Shown here piece after piece: positions 8,296 through 17,317 of a stretch of 64,000 nucleotides of DNA (position 1 is the stretch's first letter; every line of letters begins with the position of its first letter). The stretch is from contig QOCQ01000016.1 of assembly GCA_003574685.1 (NCBI GenBank), positions 62,001 through 126,000 of the forward strand. The letters are read 5' to 3'. A program made the position numbers and the translations under genes. Under the pieces are notes generated by a model, which was given only the letters and a program-made list of their open reading frames with translations, did no database searches and was not told where the DNA came from. Source of the stretch: Rhodospirillaceae bacterium SYSU D60007. GTDB taxonomy: Bacteria > Pseudomonadota > Alphaproteobacteria > Reyranellales > Reyranellaceae.

Positions 8296-9662
8296 ACCCT
8301 GCACGGACGGTGGCGGTCCTCGGCGCGGGTCCGGTGGGTCTTGCCGCAGCGGCGCATGCGCTGGAGCGTGGTCTTGAACCTGTCGTGCTCGAAGCGGGAC
8401 CAGAGGCAGGCCATGCCGTGCGTCAGTGGAGCCATGTACGCATGTTCTCGCCGTGGCAGTACAATGTCGACCCGGCGGCCGCGCGCCTGCTTGCCGAGGT
8501 CGGATGGAACGCCCCGGACGCCGGCGAATATCCCACCGGCGGCGCGCTTTTGGGGCAGTACATCGAGCCGCTGGCGAAGCGTAGCCGGCTCAAGGATCGC
8601 ATCCGGTTTTCCAGCCGGGTAACGGCCGTGGGCCGCGCCGGCTTCGACAAGATGAAAGGCAATGGCCGCACGCTTGCGCCCTTCACCGTCCGCTACCGCA
8701 ATGGCGGTGGGCTCGAGCAGTTGCAGGCTGACGCGGTCATCGACGCGACGGGCACCTGGTTTGCGCCCAACCCGGCCGGCGCCGGCGGCCTGCCCGCCCT
8801 TGGCGAAGGGGACTCGCGGGACCGGATCGTCTACGGCATGCCCGACGTTCTTGGGGCTGATCGCGCGCGATATGCCGGCAAGGCCGTGGCGGTGCTGGGG
8901 GCCGGCCACTCGGCGATTGGAACACTGATCGACCTCGCGCGGCTTGCAGAAGAGGCACCGTCCACGCGCGCCATCTGGCTATTGCGTGGCGAGTCGCCGC
9001 AGAAGGCTTTCGGCGGCGGCAGCAACGACAAGCTCGCTGCGCGTGGCGCGCTTGGCATGGCCTTCGCCGCCCTGGTTGAATCGGGCAGGATCGCAGTCGA
9101 GACCGGCTTCCGGGTTTCGCATATCGCTCGGGATGCCAACGGGCTGAGGATTGCCACAGGGTCTCGAAGCTGTTGCCGTGGCGTGACTGTCGATGAGCTG
9201 GTGGTGGCGACGGGCTTCCGGCCCGACTTCTCCTTCCTGCGCGAAGTGCGGCTTGAGCTCGATCCGGCGGTCGAATGCCCGCCGGCGCTCGCGCCGCTGA
9301 TCGATCCCAACATCCATAGCTGCGGTACCGTGCGCCCACACGGCGCGCGCGAGCTCGCCCAGCCGGAGCCGGGATTCTACTTCGCCGGCATGAAAAGCTA
9401 TGGCCGCGCCCCCACCTTTCTGATGCTGACCGGTTACGAGCAGGTGCGTTCGATCATAGCCGAGCTCGCAGGCGACCATGAGGCCGCCCGCAACGTCGAG
9501 CTTGAACTCCCCGAGACCGGCGTGTGTTCAGGTCCGGGACCGACCGCGAACGCAGCCGACTCCGCAGCCGGATGCTGCGGCGGACCACCGCCCGCAGCGA
9601 AAGACGGGTGCTGCATCGCCGATGTGCAGGCCAGGGAAGCCGGCAGGGAGGGCTGCGGCTGA
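8292..9662 (+). CDS. ArsO-like flavin-dependent monooxygenase with Cys-rich C-terminal tail
   Basis: 456-residue FAD/NAD(P)H flavoprotein. The first Rossmann motif GAGPVGLAAA is at residues 8-17, WSHVRMFSPWQYNVD follows, a second nucleotide motif LGAGHSAIG is near residue 205 and VVATGFRPD near 302. This resembles the ArsO proteins found in arsenic operons, whose chemistry is not settled. The last 45 residues are unusual: vicinal pairs CCGG and GCC plus single Cys residues near a Cys-Gly terminus, suggesting thiol binding of As(III) or Sb(III). The start overlaps the arsR stop; an MFS exporter follows after 26 bases. Confidence 0.75.
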   Translation: MNPARTVAVLGAGPVGLAAAAHALERGLEPVVLEAGPEAGHAVRQWSHVRMFSPWQYNVDPAAARLLAEVGWNAPDAGEYPTGGALLGQYIEPLAKRSRLKDRIRFSSRVTAVGRAGFDKMKGNGRTLAPFTVRYRNGGGLEQLQADAVIDATGTWFAPNPAGAGGLPALGEGDSRDRIVYGMPDVLGADRARYAGKAVAVLGAGHSAIGTLIDLARLAEEAPSTRAIWLLRGESPQKAFGGGSNDKLAARGALGMAFAALVESGRIAVETGFRVSHIARDANGLRIATGSRSCCRGVTVDELVVATGFRPDFSFLREVRLELDPAVECPPALAPLIDPNIHSCGTVRPHGARELAQPEPGFYFAGMKSYGRAPTFLMLTGYEQVRSIIAELAGDHEAARNVELELPETGVCSGPGPTANAADSAAGCCGGPPPAAKDGCCIADVQAREAGREGCG

Positions 9663-9688
9663 TGTTGGCCGAGGCGCGCTGACGGCCG

Positions 9689-10855
9689 ATGGACAGAAGT
9701 CGCCTGGTCCCCGTCATCGTGCTGGGCTCAACCCAGACGCTGGCATGGGCATCGAGCTATTACCTCCCGGCCGTTCTCGCTGACGACATCGCGCGTGACA
9801 CGGGCGTATCGACCACGTGGCTGTTCGGTACGTTCTCGGTGTCGCTTGTCATCTCCGCGATTCTGGGGCCGCGCGTGGGCCGCATCATCGATCGCGGCGG
9901 CGGCAACACCGTGCTGGCGGCATCCAACCTGCTGTTCGCGGGCGGACTCGTGCTGCTGCAGCTCGCGCATTCGCTGCTGGTCCTGCAGGCGGCCTGGATC
10001 GTGCTGGGCATCGGCATGGGCCTTGGCCTCTATGACGCCGCCTTTGCCGTGCTGGGACGCATTTACGGTACGAGCGCGCGCGGGCCCATCACCGGCATCA
10101 CATTGATCGCCGGCTTCGCCTCGACTGTCGGATGGCCGCTCACCGCGTGGGGAGCATCCGCCATCGGCTGGCGCGATACGTGCCTTGCCTGGGCCGCCCT
10201 GCACGTGCTGGCGGGCCTGCCGATGAACTACTGGCTCATTCCACGCCCCACCATCGCGGCGGCAGAAAAGCGTCTGGCCAACGAAAAGGTGCCCATCGAC
10301 AGGCCGATGATCCTTCTGGCCTTCGCCTTCGCCGCGGCGTGGGTGGTGACCGCCGGCATGGCCGCGCATTTCCCGCGCATCCTTGAGATCTCGGGCGCCT
10401 CACAGACTGAAGCCATTGCCGCCGGCGCGCTGATCGGGCCCGCACAGGTGGCAGCGCGCCTGATGGAAGCAGGCCTACTTGCCCGCTTTCATCCGCTGGT
10501 TTCGGCACGGCTGGCCATGCTCGGTCATCCCGCGGGCGCCGTCCTGCTCATGGTCGCGGGCGGCAGCGGGGCAGCATCTTCCGCCTTCGCACTGCTGCAT
10601 GGCGCGGGCAACGGCATCATCACCATCGCACGAGGCACTGTCCCGCTGGCCCTCTTCGGGCCACAGAATTACGGCTATCGCCTGGGCCTGCTGGGCATGC
10701 CGTCGCGCTTCCTGTCGGCGCTGGCGCCGTTCGGTTTCGCGCTGCTCCTTGAGCGCCTCGGCACGCACATCCTGATCGTATCGACAGGTCTCAGCCTGGC
10801 GGCCCTCGCCGCGCTGTTCCTGGTGCGCCGCCCTGCAGAGAAGAACATTACTTAG
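9689..10855 (+). CDS. MFS transporter, candidate metalloid exporter
   Basis: 388-residue protein with about 12 hydrophobic segments in two halves of six. The N-terminal pattern GSTQTLAWASSYYLPAVLADDIARDTG and a charged loop GPRVGRIIDRGGG between helices 2 and 3 mark the major facilitator superfamily. It is last in the arsR-flavoprotein-MFS group, so an arsenical or antimonial substrate is a reasonable inference (MFS exporters such as ArsK and ArsJ exist), but the sequence itself does not fix the substrate. The stop codon lies inside the palindrome that probably regulates the next operon. Confidence 0.75.
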   Translation: MDRSRLVPVIVLGSTQTLAWASSYYLPAVLADDIARDTGVSTTWLFGTFSVSLVISAILGPRVGRIIDRGGGNTVLAASNLLFAGGLVLLQLAHSLLVLQAAWIVLGIGMGLGLYDAAFAVLGRIYGTSARGPITGITLIAGFASTVGWPLTAWGASAIGWRDTCLAWAALHVLAGLPMNYWLIPRPTIAAAEKRLANEKVPIDRPMILLAFAFAAAWVVTAGMAAHFPRILEISGASQTEAIAAGALIGPAQVAARLMEAGLLARFHPLVSARLAMLGHPAGAVLLMVAGGSGAASSAFALLHGAGNGIITIARGTVPLALFGPQNYGYRLGLLGMPSRFLSALAPFGFALLLERLGTHILIVSTGLSLAALAALFLVRRPAEKNIT

Positions 10856-10870
10856 GCATTGACCTAAGTA
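10849..10870. promoter_or_regulatory. Palindromic operator before the ArsR-SRPBCC pair
   Basis: Perfect inverted repeat TACTTAGG-CATTGA-CCTAAGTA: 8-base arms, 6-base spacer. It overlaps the MFS stop codon and lies 57 bases before the ArsR-type start. The placement suits autorepression by that regulator. Confidence 0.6.
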
Positions 10871-10927
10871 TCGGTTTGCCGTATAGCCCCATGCGCTCTC
10901 AAGGCAGGCAAGTTGCAACGCAACGCA

Positions 10928-11284
10928 ATGGCGCGTGTCACAACAACCACCCCGTCACCACAGGCGATCGACGGCATCTTCAAGGCGCTGTCGGATCCGA
11001 CGCGGCGCGATGTCGTTGAAAGGCTGAGTGCGGGGCAGGCATCGGTGAGCGAGCTGGCCGCGCGCTACAAGATGGCGCTTCCCTCCTTTATCGAGCATCT
11101 GCGCGTGCTGGAGGGATGCGGGCTGGTGCAATCGCGCAAGGTTGGCCGCGTCCGCACCTACCGGATCGCGTCGGAGCCACTGAAACTGGCGGAGGACTGG
11201 CTTGGCCGGCAGCGCAGGCTTTGGGAGCGACGGCTCGAAAGGCTCGACAACCATCTAATGGCCCTCAAGGAGAGTTCCAGATGA
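10928..11284 (+). CDS. ArsR-family HTH regulator paired with an SRPBCC protein
   Basis: 118-residue winged-helix protein: [20 protein letters not shown] then [39 protein letters not shown] and a C-terminal helix [19 protein letters not shown]. It belongs to the ArsR subgroup that is almost always followed by an AHSA1/SRPBCC gene, and that arrangement is seen here with an ATGA overlap. There is no cysteine cluster, so metal sensing is unlikely. ATG 10928 is preferred; a TTG at 10913 is closer to an AGGCAGG sequence and cannot be excluded. Confidence 0.82.
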   Translation: MARVTTTTPSPQAIDGIFKALSDPTRRDVVERLSAGQASVSELAARYKMALPSFIEHLRVLEGCGLVQSRKVGRVRTYRIASEPLKLAEDWLGRQRRLWERRLERLDNHLMALKESSR

Positions 11285-11778
11285 CGTCATCCGTGATCAA
11301 GATCGATCCGAAGCTCGACCTGGTGCTCGAGCGCGACATCGACGTGCCGGTTGAACTGGTCTGGAAGGCCTGGACGACGCCCGAGCATCTTCGCGAGTGG
11401 TTCGTGCCCAAACCGTGGACAATCACCGCATGCGAGCTCGACCTGCGTCCTGGCGGCATATTCCGCACGGTCATGCGCTCGCCGGAGGGACAGGAATTCC
11501 CGAATCTCGGCTGCTATCTCGAAGTGATACCCAACGAGCGGCTGATTTTCACCGACACGCTCCTGCCGGGATACCGTCCGTCCCCCAAGCCGTTCTTCAC
11601 GGCCGTCCTGCAGCTTGAGCGCAAGGGCGCCGGAACCAGATACACGGCGATCGCCATTCATGGCGACGAAGCCGCGCGCAAGAACCACGAGGAAATGGGC
11701 TTCTACGACGGCTGGGGCACGGTGGTGGACCAGATGGTAGCCCACATCAAGGCGCACCCGCCTGTTCAGCAGCGATAG
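11281..11778 (+). CDS. SRPBCC (AHSA1-like) domain protein
   Basis: 165-residue START/Bet v1-like fold protein: [30 protein letters not shown] at the N-terminus, the glycine-rich [12 protein letters not shown] and the C-terminal helix [17 protein letters not shown]. Such proteins bind hydrophobic ligands and are commonly cotranscribed with an ArsR regulator, as here. The ligand is unknown. Its 3' end overlaps the convergent purT gene by 13 bases. Confidence 0.82.
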   Translation: MTSSVIKIDPKLDLVLERDIDVPVELVWKAWTTPEHLREWFVPKPWTITACELDLRPGGIFRTVMRSPEGQEFPNLGCYLEVIPNERLIFTDTLLPGYRPSPKPFFTAVLQLERKGAGTRYTAIAIHGDEAARKNHEEMGFYDGWGTVVDQMVAHIKAHPPVQQR

Positions 11779-12947
11779 TCGATCCGTATCTTCGCGGCGG
11801 CGTCGCGGGCGGCGTCGCGTGCACGATCGGTATCGTCGTTGCGCGCCAGCGCCAGCGCCACGCCCATGCGGCGCCAGCGTCGCGCGGTCGGCTTGTTGAA
11901 GATGCGTACATCCACCTCGATGTCCGGCGCAGGCGGCGTGAGAGCCGCCTCGAGGCCCTCGATCGTGAAAACCCGCGAGTCGCGATCGGCGAGGATGACT
12001 GCCGAGGCGCTCGGTCCATGCTGCCGGATGACGGGGATGGGAAGGCCGAGCACCGCGCGCGCATGCAGGTCGAACTCGCTCAGGTTCTGCGAGATCAGCG
12101 TCACCATGCCTGTGTCATGCGGCCGCGGCGACAGCTCGGAAAAGATGACCTCCTCGCCCGCAACGAAAAATTCGACGCCAAAGAGGCCATAGCCGCCCAG
12201 ATTGTTGACTACGGCCCGCGCCTGTTGCTGTGCTGCCGCGATGGCACGCGGCGACATCGCAGCCGGCTGCCAGCTTTCCTGGTAGTCACCACGCTCCTGC
12301 CGATGACCAATGGGATCGCAGAAGATGATGCCGTCCCGCGTGCGGACGGTGAGCAGGGTGATCTCGTAGTCGAAATCCACGAAGGCCTCGACGATCACCC
12401 GCTTGCGATCGCCCCGCATGCCCTCGACGGCGTAGTTCCACGCGTCTTCGATGCCATCGGTGGCCCGCACCGTGCTCTGGCCCTTGCCGGACGAGGACAT
12501 GACCGGCTTCACGATGCAGGGAATGCCGATTGCCGCTACCGCCGCACGCATTTCCTCAAGTGATTCGGCATACCGGTATCCGGACGTCGGCAATCTCAAC
12601 TCGGTCGCGGCCACTTCTCGGATGCGGTCGCGGTTCATGGTCATGACCGTGGCCCGCGCCGATGGCACGACATTGAAACCACGGTCCTCGTACTCCTTCA
12701 GCACCTCGGTGCGGATCGCCTCCACTTCCGGCACGATGAAATCCGGCCGGTGCCGGTCAATGGCGGCAGGCAGCGCCGCGCCGTCGAGCATGGAAAAGAC
12801 TTCGGCCTCGTCGGCGAGTTGCATGGCGGGCGCGCCGGCATAGCTGTCGCAGGCGACGACATGCGCGCCCAGCCGTTTCGCGGAAATCACGAACTCGCGG
12901 CCCAGCTCTCCCGAGCCCAGCAGCATTATTCTGGCGATGGCGGTCAT
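11766..12947 (-). CDS. purT: Formate-dependent phosphoribosylglycinamide formyltransferase (GAR transformylase 2)
   Basis: ATP-grasp enzyme of purine synthesis that formylates GAR with formate and ATP, bypassing folate-dependent PurN. The 393 residues match the family length. Visible are the N-terminal [26 protein letters not shown], the ATP-grasp loop [12 protein letters not shown] around residue 150, and [28 protein letters not shown] containing the Glu metal ligand. It faces the SRPBCC gene tail to tail with a 13-base overlap. Monocistronic as far as can be seen. Confidence 0.96.
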   Translation of the reverse strand: MTAIARIMLLGSGELGREFVISAKRLGAHVVACDSYAGAPAMQLADEAEVFSMLDGAALPAAIDRHRPDFIVPEVEAIRTEVLKEYEDRGFNVVPSARATVMTMNRDRIREVAATELRLPTSGYRYAESLEEMRAAVAAIGIPCIVKPVMSSSGKGQSTVRATDGIEDAWNYAVEGMRGDRKRVIVEAFVDFDYEITLLTVRTRDGIIFCDPIGHRQERGDYQESWQPAAMSPRAIAAAQQQARAVVNNLGGYGLFGVEFFVAGEEVIFSELSPRPHDTGMVTLISQNLSEFDLHARAVLGLPIPVIRQHGPSASAVILADRDSRVFTIEGLEAALTPPAPDIEVDVRIFNKPTARRWRRMGVALALARNDDTDRARDAARDAAAKIRIDYRC

Positions 12948-12992
12948 CTGCCTTCTCTACCTGGTCAGCGCGACCCCTTCGTAGCAGGTCCT

Positions 12993-14051
12993 TCACACAT
13001 CCGGCAGGGTGAAGACGGCGCAGGGTGCTGCAATTCCGCGCAACCGGTGTTCGCCCAGCGGCACCAGCGGCATTGTGGTTTCTGCGGCCACCGCGCCGGA
13101 GATCAGCACCGGTCGGCCCAGCGATCGGCACAGACCTTCCAGTCGACTGACCAGGTTGACCGCTGGTCCGATGGCCGTAAAGTCCAGTCGGTCGGCGGCG
13201 CCGATGTTGCCCCACAGGATCTCGCCCAGGTGCAGCGCCGCGCCAAAGGGCAGTGGCGGCAGCGACTGCGCCTGGCGCACCGCATCGAGATGGGCCATGC
13301 CGGCACGGGCAGCGGTGATCGCGCGCAGTGCCGCCTCACAGGCTTCGGCCGGCGCACTGGTGACCGGAAAGATCGCCAATACGCCATCGCCGATGAACTT
13401 CAGCACTTCTCCGCCGAACGCGTGCACCGCCCCCGCCATGCGATCGAACCAGGCATCGAGGGCACCGATCACCGCCGCTGGCTCGGTCGCCTCGGACAAG
13501 GTGGTAAAGCCACGCAGATCGGCATAGAGCAGCGCGGCACGGATCGTCTCCCCCGTGCCGCGGCGCAACGCACCAGCCAATACCCGGGCGGCGCTGCGCC
13601 GGCCTAGATAGGCCTCGAGCAAGGCCGATATTGCCGAGCGTGCAGACAGGGCAGCCAGGGGCGCGGCGGCGAAACGTGAAATCTCGTGCAGCCGGCTGCC
13701 TTCCGCGGGACTGAATGGCCGGGTGCCCGCCCAGCCCAGCAGCGGACCATCGGGGGCGGCACCCATGGATTGCTCTTGCACCGGGCCGAGCCTGGCCAGC
13801 CAGTCGCGCCCCTCCTGGCTGAACGGACCGGCCGTAAAACCCAGCGCCTCGATTACCGCCCCGCTCTCTGCCCGCCACAGCCAGGTACGGCGGGCAATAA
13901 CCGGATGCGGCACGGCCAGCGTCAACGCGGCGCCGGCCAGCGGCAAACCCTCGGCCAGCAGCCGCCCGCCAAGGTCGGCCAGGAATCGATCAGGGCCGGG
14001 CGAAGCGCCGGCCTCGTCCACCAGCCAGGCGAGGGGCGCGGGCAAATCCAT
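12993..14051 (-). CDS. Class III adenylate/guanylate cyclase domain protein
   Basis: 352-residue protein. The C-terminal half (residues about 170-350) is a class III nucleotide cyclase: ALLYADLRGFTTLSE has the first metal Asp, GEVLKFIGDGVLAIFP has the substrate Lys and second Asp, and DFTAIGPAVNLVSRLEGLC the transition-state Asn/Arg. All catalytic positions look intact, so cAMP or cGMP synthesis is plausible. The N-terminal 160 residues look like an unassigned sensory domain without membrane segments. It lies 45 bases from purT in the same direction; a link to purine metabolism would be speculation. Confidence 0.88.
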   Translation of the reverse strand: MDLPAPLAWLVDEAGASPGPDRFLADLGGRLLAEGLPLAGAALTLAVPHPVIARRTWLWRAESGAVIEALGFTAGPFSQEGRDWLARLGPVQEQSMGAAPDGPLLGWAGTRPFSPAEGSRLHEISRFAAAPLAALSARSAISALLEAYLGRRSAARVLAGALRRGTGETIRAALLYADLRGFTTLSEATEPAAVIGALDAWFDRMAGAVHAFGGEVLKFIGDGVLAIFPVTSAPAEACEAALRAITAARAGMAHLDAVRQAQSLPPLPFGAALHLGEILWGNIGAADRLDFTAIGPAVNLVSRLEGLCRSLGRPVLISGAVAAETTMPLVPLGEHRLRGIAAPCAVFTLPDV

Positions 14052-14105
14052 ACCGCGATCATGCCGCTACACGCCCTCGCCTGTCATCCGCGCCACAGGG
14101 ATACT

Positions 14106-14555
14106 CTAGCCCGTGCGGCCGTGCATGGAGTCGGGGCCCGGATCGCGTCCGGCGGCCACCACCACCAGCCGACCGAGATAGTGTGCCCAGCCTTCTGCAT
14201 GGCCGGCGCATTGCTCCGCGTTGGGCAGACCGCTATGCGTGAGACGCAGCAGCGTCCCGTCAGGCTGCTCGATCAGGTCGATCTCGACCAGGCTCGATCC
14301 CGGTGGCACCGCATCGCTGCCATCCCAGCCGAAGCTGTAGGCCAGCCGGTGCACCGGCACCACCTCGCGGAAGGAGCCGCGGGCGAAGCGAGCCCCGGTG
14401 ACATTCACGAGATACAAGCCGCCGGGCTGCGGGTCGAGCTGCGCCTCCGTTCCCATCCAGCGCAGGATCTTCTCGGGATCGGTCAGCAGCGCAAACACCG
14501 CGGCGGGCGGCGCCGGAACGTGCGTCTCGCGGCGCACGACGAGAGCCTCTGGCAT
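14106..14555 (-). CDS. SRPBCC/AHSA1-like domain protein
   Basis: 149-residue START-like protein: RRETHVPAPPAAVFALLTDPEKILRWMGTEAQLDPQPGGLYLVNVTG, FREVVPVHRLAYSFGWDG and a C-terminal helix with GHAEGWAHYLGRLVVVAAG, the usual AHSA1 order. ATG 14555 is chosen because GAGGAG lies 6 bases upstream; this ribosome site overlaps the stop of the DUF899 gene just before it, so the two are probably coupled. Ligand unknown. Confidence 0.82.
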   Translation of the reverse strand: MPEALVVRRETHVPAPPAAVFALLTDPEKILRWMGTEAQLDPQPGGLYLVNVTGARFARGSFREVVPVHRLAYSFGWDGSDAVPPGSSLVEIDLIEQPDGTLLRLTHSGLPNAEQCAGHAEGWAHYLGRLVVVAAGRDPGPDSMHGRTG

Positions 14556-14566
14556 CGGTCTGCTCC

Positions 14567-15265
14567 TCAATACTGGTCGTGGCGGCGCACCCATTCCATC
14601 GGGAAGCTCAGGCTATCCTCATCGCGGCCCTTCGGTACAAGGTCGAGATAGTGGTAGGCGCCATTGAGCATGTCCACGCCGCGGGAGTAACAGGAATAGG
14701 TGTGAAACACCTCATCGTGCTCGTCCTTGTAGAAGACGCTGATCCCGACCTGTTCCGACACCCCGAGGGGCTGAATTTTGTAGTTGTAGTATCCCTTGTC
14801 TTCGGCGACCTGCTCGGGCGTGAACGAGGCCTGGTAGTCGAAATTGAAATCGCTGCCGTATGACGATACCCATGGGAAGCTCCAGCCCATGCGCTTTTTG
14901 TAGGTCTCGATCCTGGCCAGGGGTGCGCGCGAGACCGCAGTGAACGTTACGTCGCGATGGTTCAAATGGATTGGAATGCCGTTGAAATTGTCGGCCCAGA
15001 AGGAGCACGACTTGCACCCCTCCTCCCAGTCCGGACCAAGCATGAAGTGATAGACGATGAGCTGGGACCGCCCATCGAAGAGATCCGCGAGTGAGAGAGC
15101 GCCATCCAGCCCTTCGAACCGGTAAGGCTTTTCCACGCGCTCCCAGGGCATTGCCATGCGGCGGCGGGTCAGCGCATCGCGCTGGCGGGTGAACTCCTTC
15201 TCGGCCTCCAGCAGCTCAAGGCGTGCCTTCAGCCAGTCCTCGTGCGAAACAACCGGATTGCGCAT
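14567..15265 (-). CDS. DUF899 thioredoxin-fold family protein
   Basis: 232-residue member of the DUF899 (AhpC/TSA-like) family: HEDWLKARLELLEAEKEFTR at the N-terminus, MPWERVEKPYRFEG, then YHFMLGPDWEEGCKSCSFWADNFNG with a C-x-x-C pair in the place of the thioredoxin-like active site, and SFPWVSSYGSDFNFDYQ. The enzymatic role of the family is not established. ATG 15265 has AGGAG upstream; longer in-frame reading has no support. It starts a minus-strand pair with the SRPBCC gene, divergent from the regulator at 15362. Confidence 0.85.
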   Translation of the reverse strand: MRNPVVSHEDWLKARLELLEAEKEFTRQRDALTRRRMAMPWERVEKPYRFEGLDGALSLADLFDGRSQLIVYHFMLGPDWEEGCKSCSFWADNFNGIPIHLNHRDVTFTAVSRAPLARIETYKKRMGWSFPWVSSYGSDFNFDYQASFTPEQVAEDKGYYNYKIQPLGVSEQVGISVFYKDEHDEVFHTYSCYSRGVDMLNGAYHYLDLVPKGRDEDSLSFPMEWVRRHDQY

Positions 15266-15361
15266 AGTCAGGCTCCTGTCCGATGAGACAAGGTTATCGG
15301 CTGCGACACAGAGTGGGCCTGAAAATGCGAGGTGGGGAGTGACAAGTCTGACGGGATTCCG

Positions 15362-16582
15362 ATGGACTCGCTGATCACGGCCGCGGCGCGTGCACTGGCG
15401 GCGGGCGATCTGCTCGGCGCACTGAACCGCGTGGCGTTGCGCGATGATCCGCCTGCGCTGGCGCTTCGCGGAATCGCGATGGCACGGCTCGGCGACTTCG
15501 TGCGGGCCCGTGCCCTGCTGCGCCGCGCTGCGCGCGCCTTTGGCGCCAGGGAGGCCGTGGCGCGGTCGCGGTGCGTCGTCGCAGAAGCCGAGATTGCGCT
15601 GGCGTCGCGTGATCTCGGCTGGCCTGCAAAGGCGTTGGAGGGCGCACGGGCCGTGCTGGAACAGCGCGGCGACCGACTGAATGCCGCGCATGCCCGGCAT
15701 CTCCAGGCGCGGCGCCTTCTGCTGATCGGCCGGCTTGACGAAGCGGAGCGTGTGCTCGGCGAAATTGACGTTGCACCCTTTCCGCCGGCATTGAGAGCTG
15801 CCCACGAACTGGTCGTTGCCAGCATCGCCATGCGCCGCCTGCGATCAGGGGCGGCGCAGGCTGCACTGGCAAGGGCGGCGCGTGCCGCGCGCGAGGCCAA
15901 CATCCCGGCCCTGGCCGCGGAGGTCGAAGGCGCATCGCTTTTCCTGAACCAGCCCTCGGCGCGCCTCATTGCGCGTGGCAAGGAGCGGCTTCTGCGTCTC
16001 GCCGAGGTCGAGACCGTGCTGGACTCGGATGCCCTGGTCGTCGACGCATGCCGTCATGTCGTGCGCAAAGGATCCCTAGTGGTTTCACTCGCAACGCGGC
16101 CGGTGCTGTTCGCGCTGGTACGCGCACTCGGCGAAGCCTGGCCCGCGGATGTGCCGAGAGCGACGCTGATTGCGCGCGCTTTCCGGGCAAGGCACGCCGA
16201 TGACTCGCATCGAGCACGCTTGCGGGTCGAGATGGGACGTCTTCGCATGGAGCTCCACGCGCTTGCCGACGTATGCGCCACCCGGGATGGCTTTGCGCTG
16301 GCACCGCGGCGCGCCCGCGACGTCGTGATACTGGCGCCCCCTGCCGATCAACCGCATGCGGCGGTGCTCGCCTTGCTGGCTGATGGTGAAGCATGGTCAA
16401 GCTCGGCCATGGCCCTGGCGCTGGGTGTCAGCCCGCGCACGATCCAGCGATCGCTGGAGTCGCTTGAAGCGGCCGGCCAGGTACGGCCATTGGGCCGTGC
16501 CCGCGCCCGTCGCTGGATGAGCGCGCCGCTGCCGCAATTCCCGTCACTCTTGTTACTCCCCGCGCCGCTGCCGGGTGGCTAG
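15362..16582 (+). CDS. Putative transcriptional regulator with TPR-like N-terminus and C-terminal HTH
   Basis: 406-residue protein rich in Ala and Arg. The first half reads as helical hairpin repeats (ALAAGDLLGALNRVALRDDPPALALRGIAMARLGDFVRARALLRRAAR) typical of tetratricopeptide-like scaffolds. A central region resembles a winged helix (ATLIARAFRARHADDSHRARLRVEMGRLR), and the C-terminus has a clear HTH: SSAMALALGVSPRTIQRSLESLEAAGQVRPLGRARARRWM. It stands divergent from the DUF899-SRPBCC pair and 9 bases before a beta-propeller gene, so it probably controls this neighbourhood. No close named family was recognised. Confidence 0.7.
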   Translation: MDSLITAAARALAAGDLLGALNRVALRDDPPALALRGIAMARLGDFVRARALLRRAARAFGAREAVARSRCVVAEAEIALASRDLGWPAKALEGARAVLEQRGDRLNAAHARHLQARRLLLIGRLDEAERVLGEIDVAPFPPALRAAHELVVASIAMRRLRSGAAQAALARAARAAREANIPALAAEVEGASLFLNQPSARLIARGKERLLRLAEVETVLDSDALVVDACRHVVRKGSLVVSLATRPVLFALVRALGEAWPADVPRATLIARAFRARHADDSHRARLRVEMGRLRMELHALADVCATRDGFALAPRRARDVVILAPPADQPHAAVLALLADGEAWSSSAMALALGVSPRTIQRSLESLEAAGQVRPLGRARARRWMSAPLPQFPSLLLLPAPLPGG

Positions 16583-16591
16583 GATCGCGGC

Positions 16592-17233
16592 ATGAAAAAC
16601 GCACCAGTCGAAATCCTTCGTGAGTATGGCCCGTTTCCGGGTCTCGATCAGGTCCATGGCGTGACGTTCGACGGCCAGCACGTCTGGTTCGCGACCGGCG
16701 ACAAGCTGAACGCCCTGGACCCCGCGAGCGGCAAGACCGTACGCGCCATCGATGTTGCTGCGGATGCCGGAACCGCCTTCGACGGCCGGCACCTGTTCCA
16801 GATCGCCGAGGATCGCATCCAGAAGATTGATCCAGCGAGCGGGCGTGTGCTGGCCACGATCCCGGCGCCGGGCGGCGGTTGCGACTCGGGCCTGGCCTGG
16901 GCTGAAGGCGCGCTCTGGGTGGGCAACTATCAGGGGCGAAAGATCCACCAGATCGATCCCGAAAGCGGCGCTGTCCTGCGCACCATTGAATGCAACCGCA
17001 TGGTCACAGGGGTCACATGGATCGACGGTGAACTCTGGCATGGCACCTGGGAAGGCGACGAGAGCGATCTGAGGCGAATCGACCCGCGAACCGGCGAGGT
17101 CCTGGAGCGGCTTGAGATGCCGCCCGGAACGGGTGTGTCCGGGCTCGAATCCGACGGCGGTGATCAGTTCTTCTGCGGCGGCGGCAACAGCGGCAAGGTA
17201 AGGGCTGTACGCCGTCCCCGGAAACGCTCCTGA
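16592..17233 (+). CDS. Beta-propeller (YncE/glutaminyl-cyclase-like) protein
   Basis: 213-residue cytosolic protein built of repeats of about 45 residues with the pattern DG.H.WF..GDKLNALDPASGK, DG.HLFQIAEDRIQKIDPASGR, AEGALWVGNYQGRKIHQIDPESGA and DGELWHGTWEGDESDLRRIDPRTGE, i.e. four to five blades. There is no signal peptide. It resembles Vgb/glutamine-cyclotransferase-like propellers, but catalytic residues were not identified. The start is 9 bases after the regulator stop, so it is likely cotranscribed and may bind its effector. Confidence 0.72.
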   Translation: MKNAPVEILREYGPFPGLDQVHGVTFDGQHVWFATGDKLNALDPASGKTVRAIDVAADAGTAFDGRHLFQIAEDRIQKIDPASGRVLATIPAPGGGCDSGLAWAEGALWVGNYQGRKIHQIDPESGAVLRTIECNRMVTGVTWIDGELWHGTWEGDESDLRRIDPRTGEVLERLEMPPGTGVSGLESDGGDQFFCGGGNSGKVRAVRRPRKRS

Positions 17234-17317
17234 TCCCCTTCCGGCCTTCCCCCGATCAGAGGATCGCCGTCGGCGCGCGCACAGCCGCTAATGGCGATCC
17301 TCCATCCACTGCGCTCC

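Noticed and set aside
9689-10855. Calling the MFS gene arsK or arsJ
   Set aside because: The gene context fits, but no residue seen distinguishes these exporters from other MFS proteins, and arsJ would need a GAPDH-like partner, which is absent.
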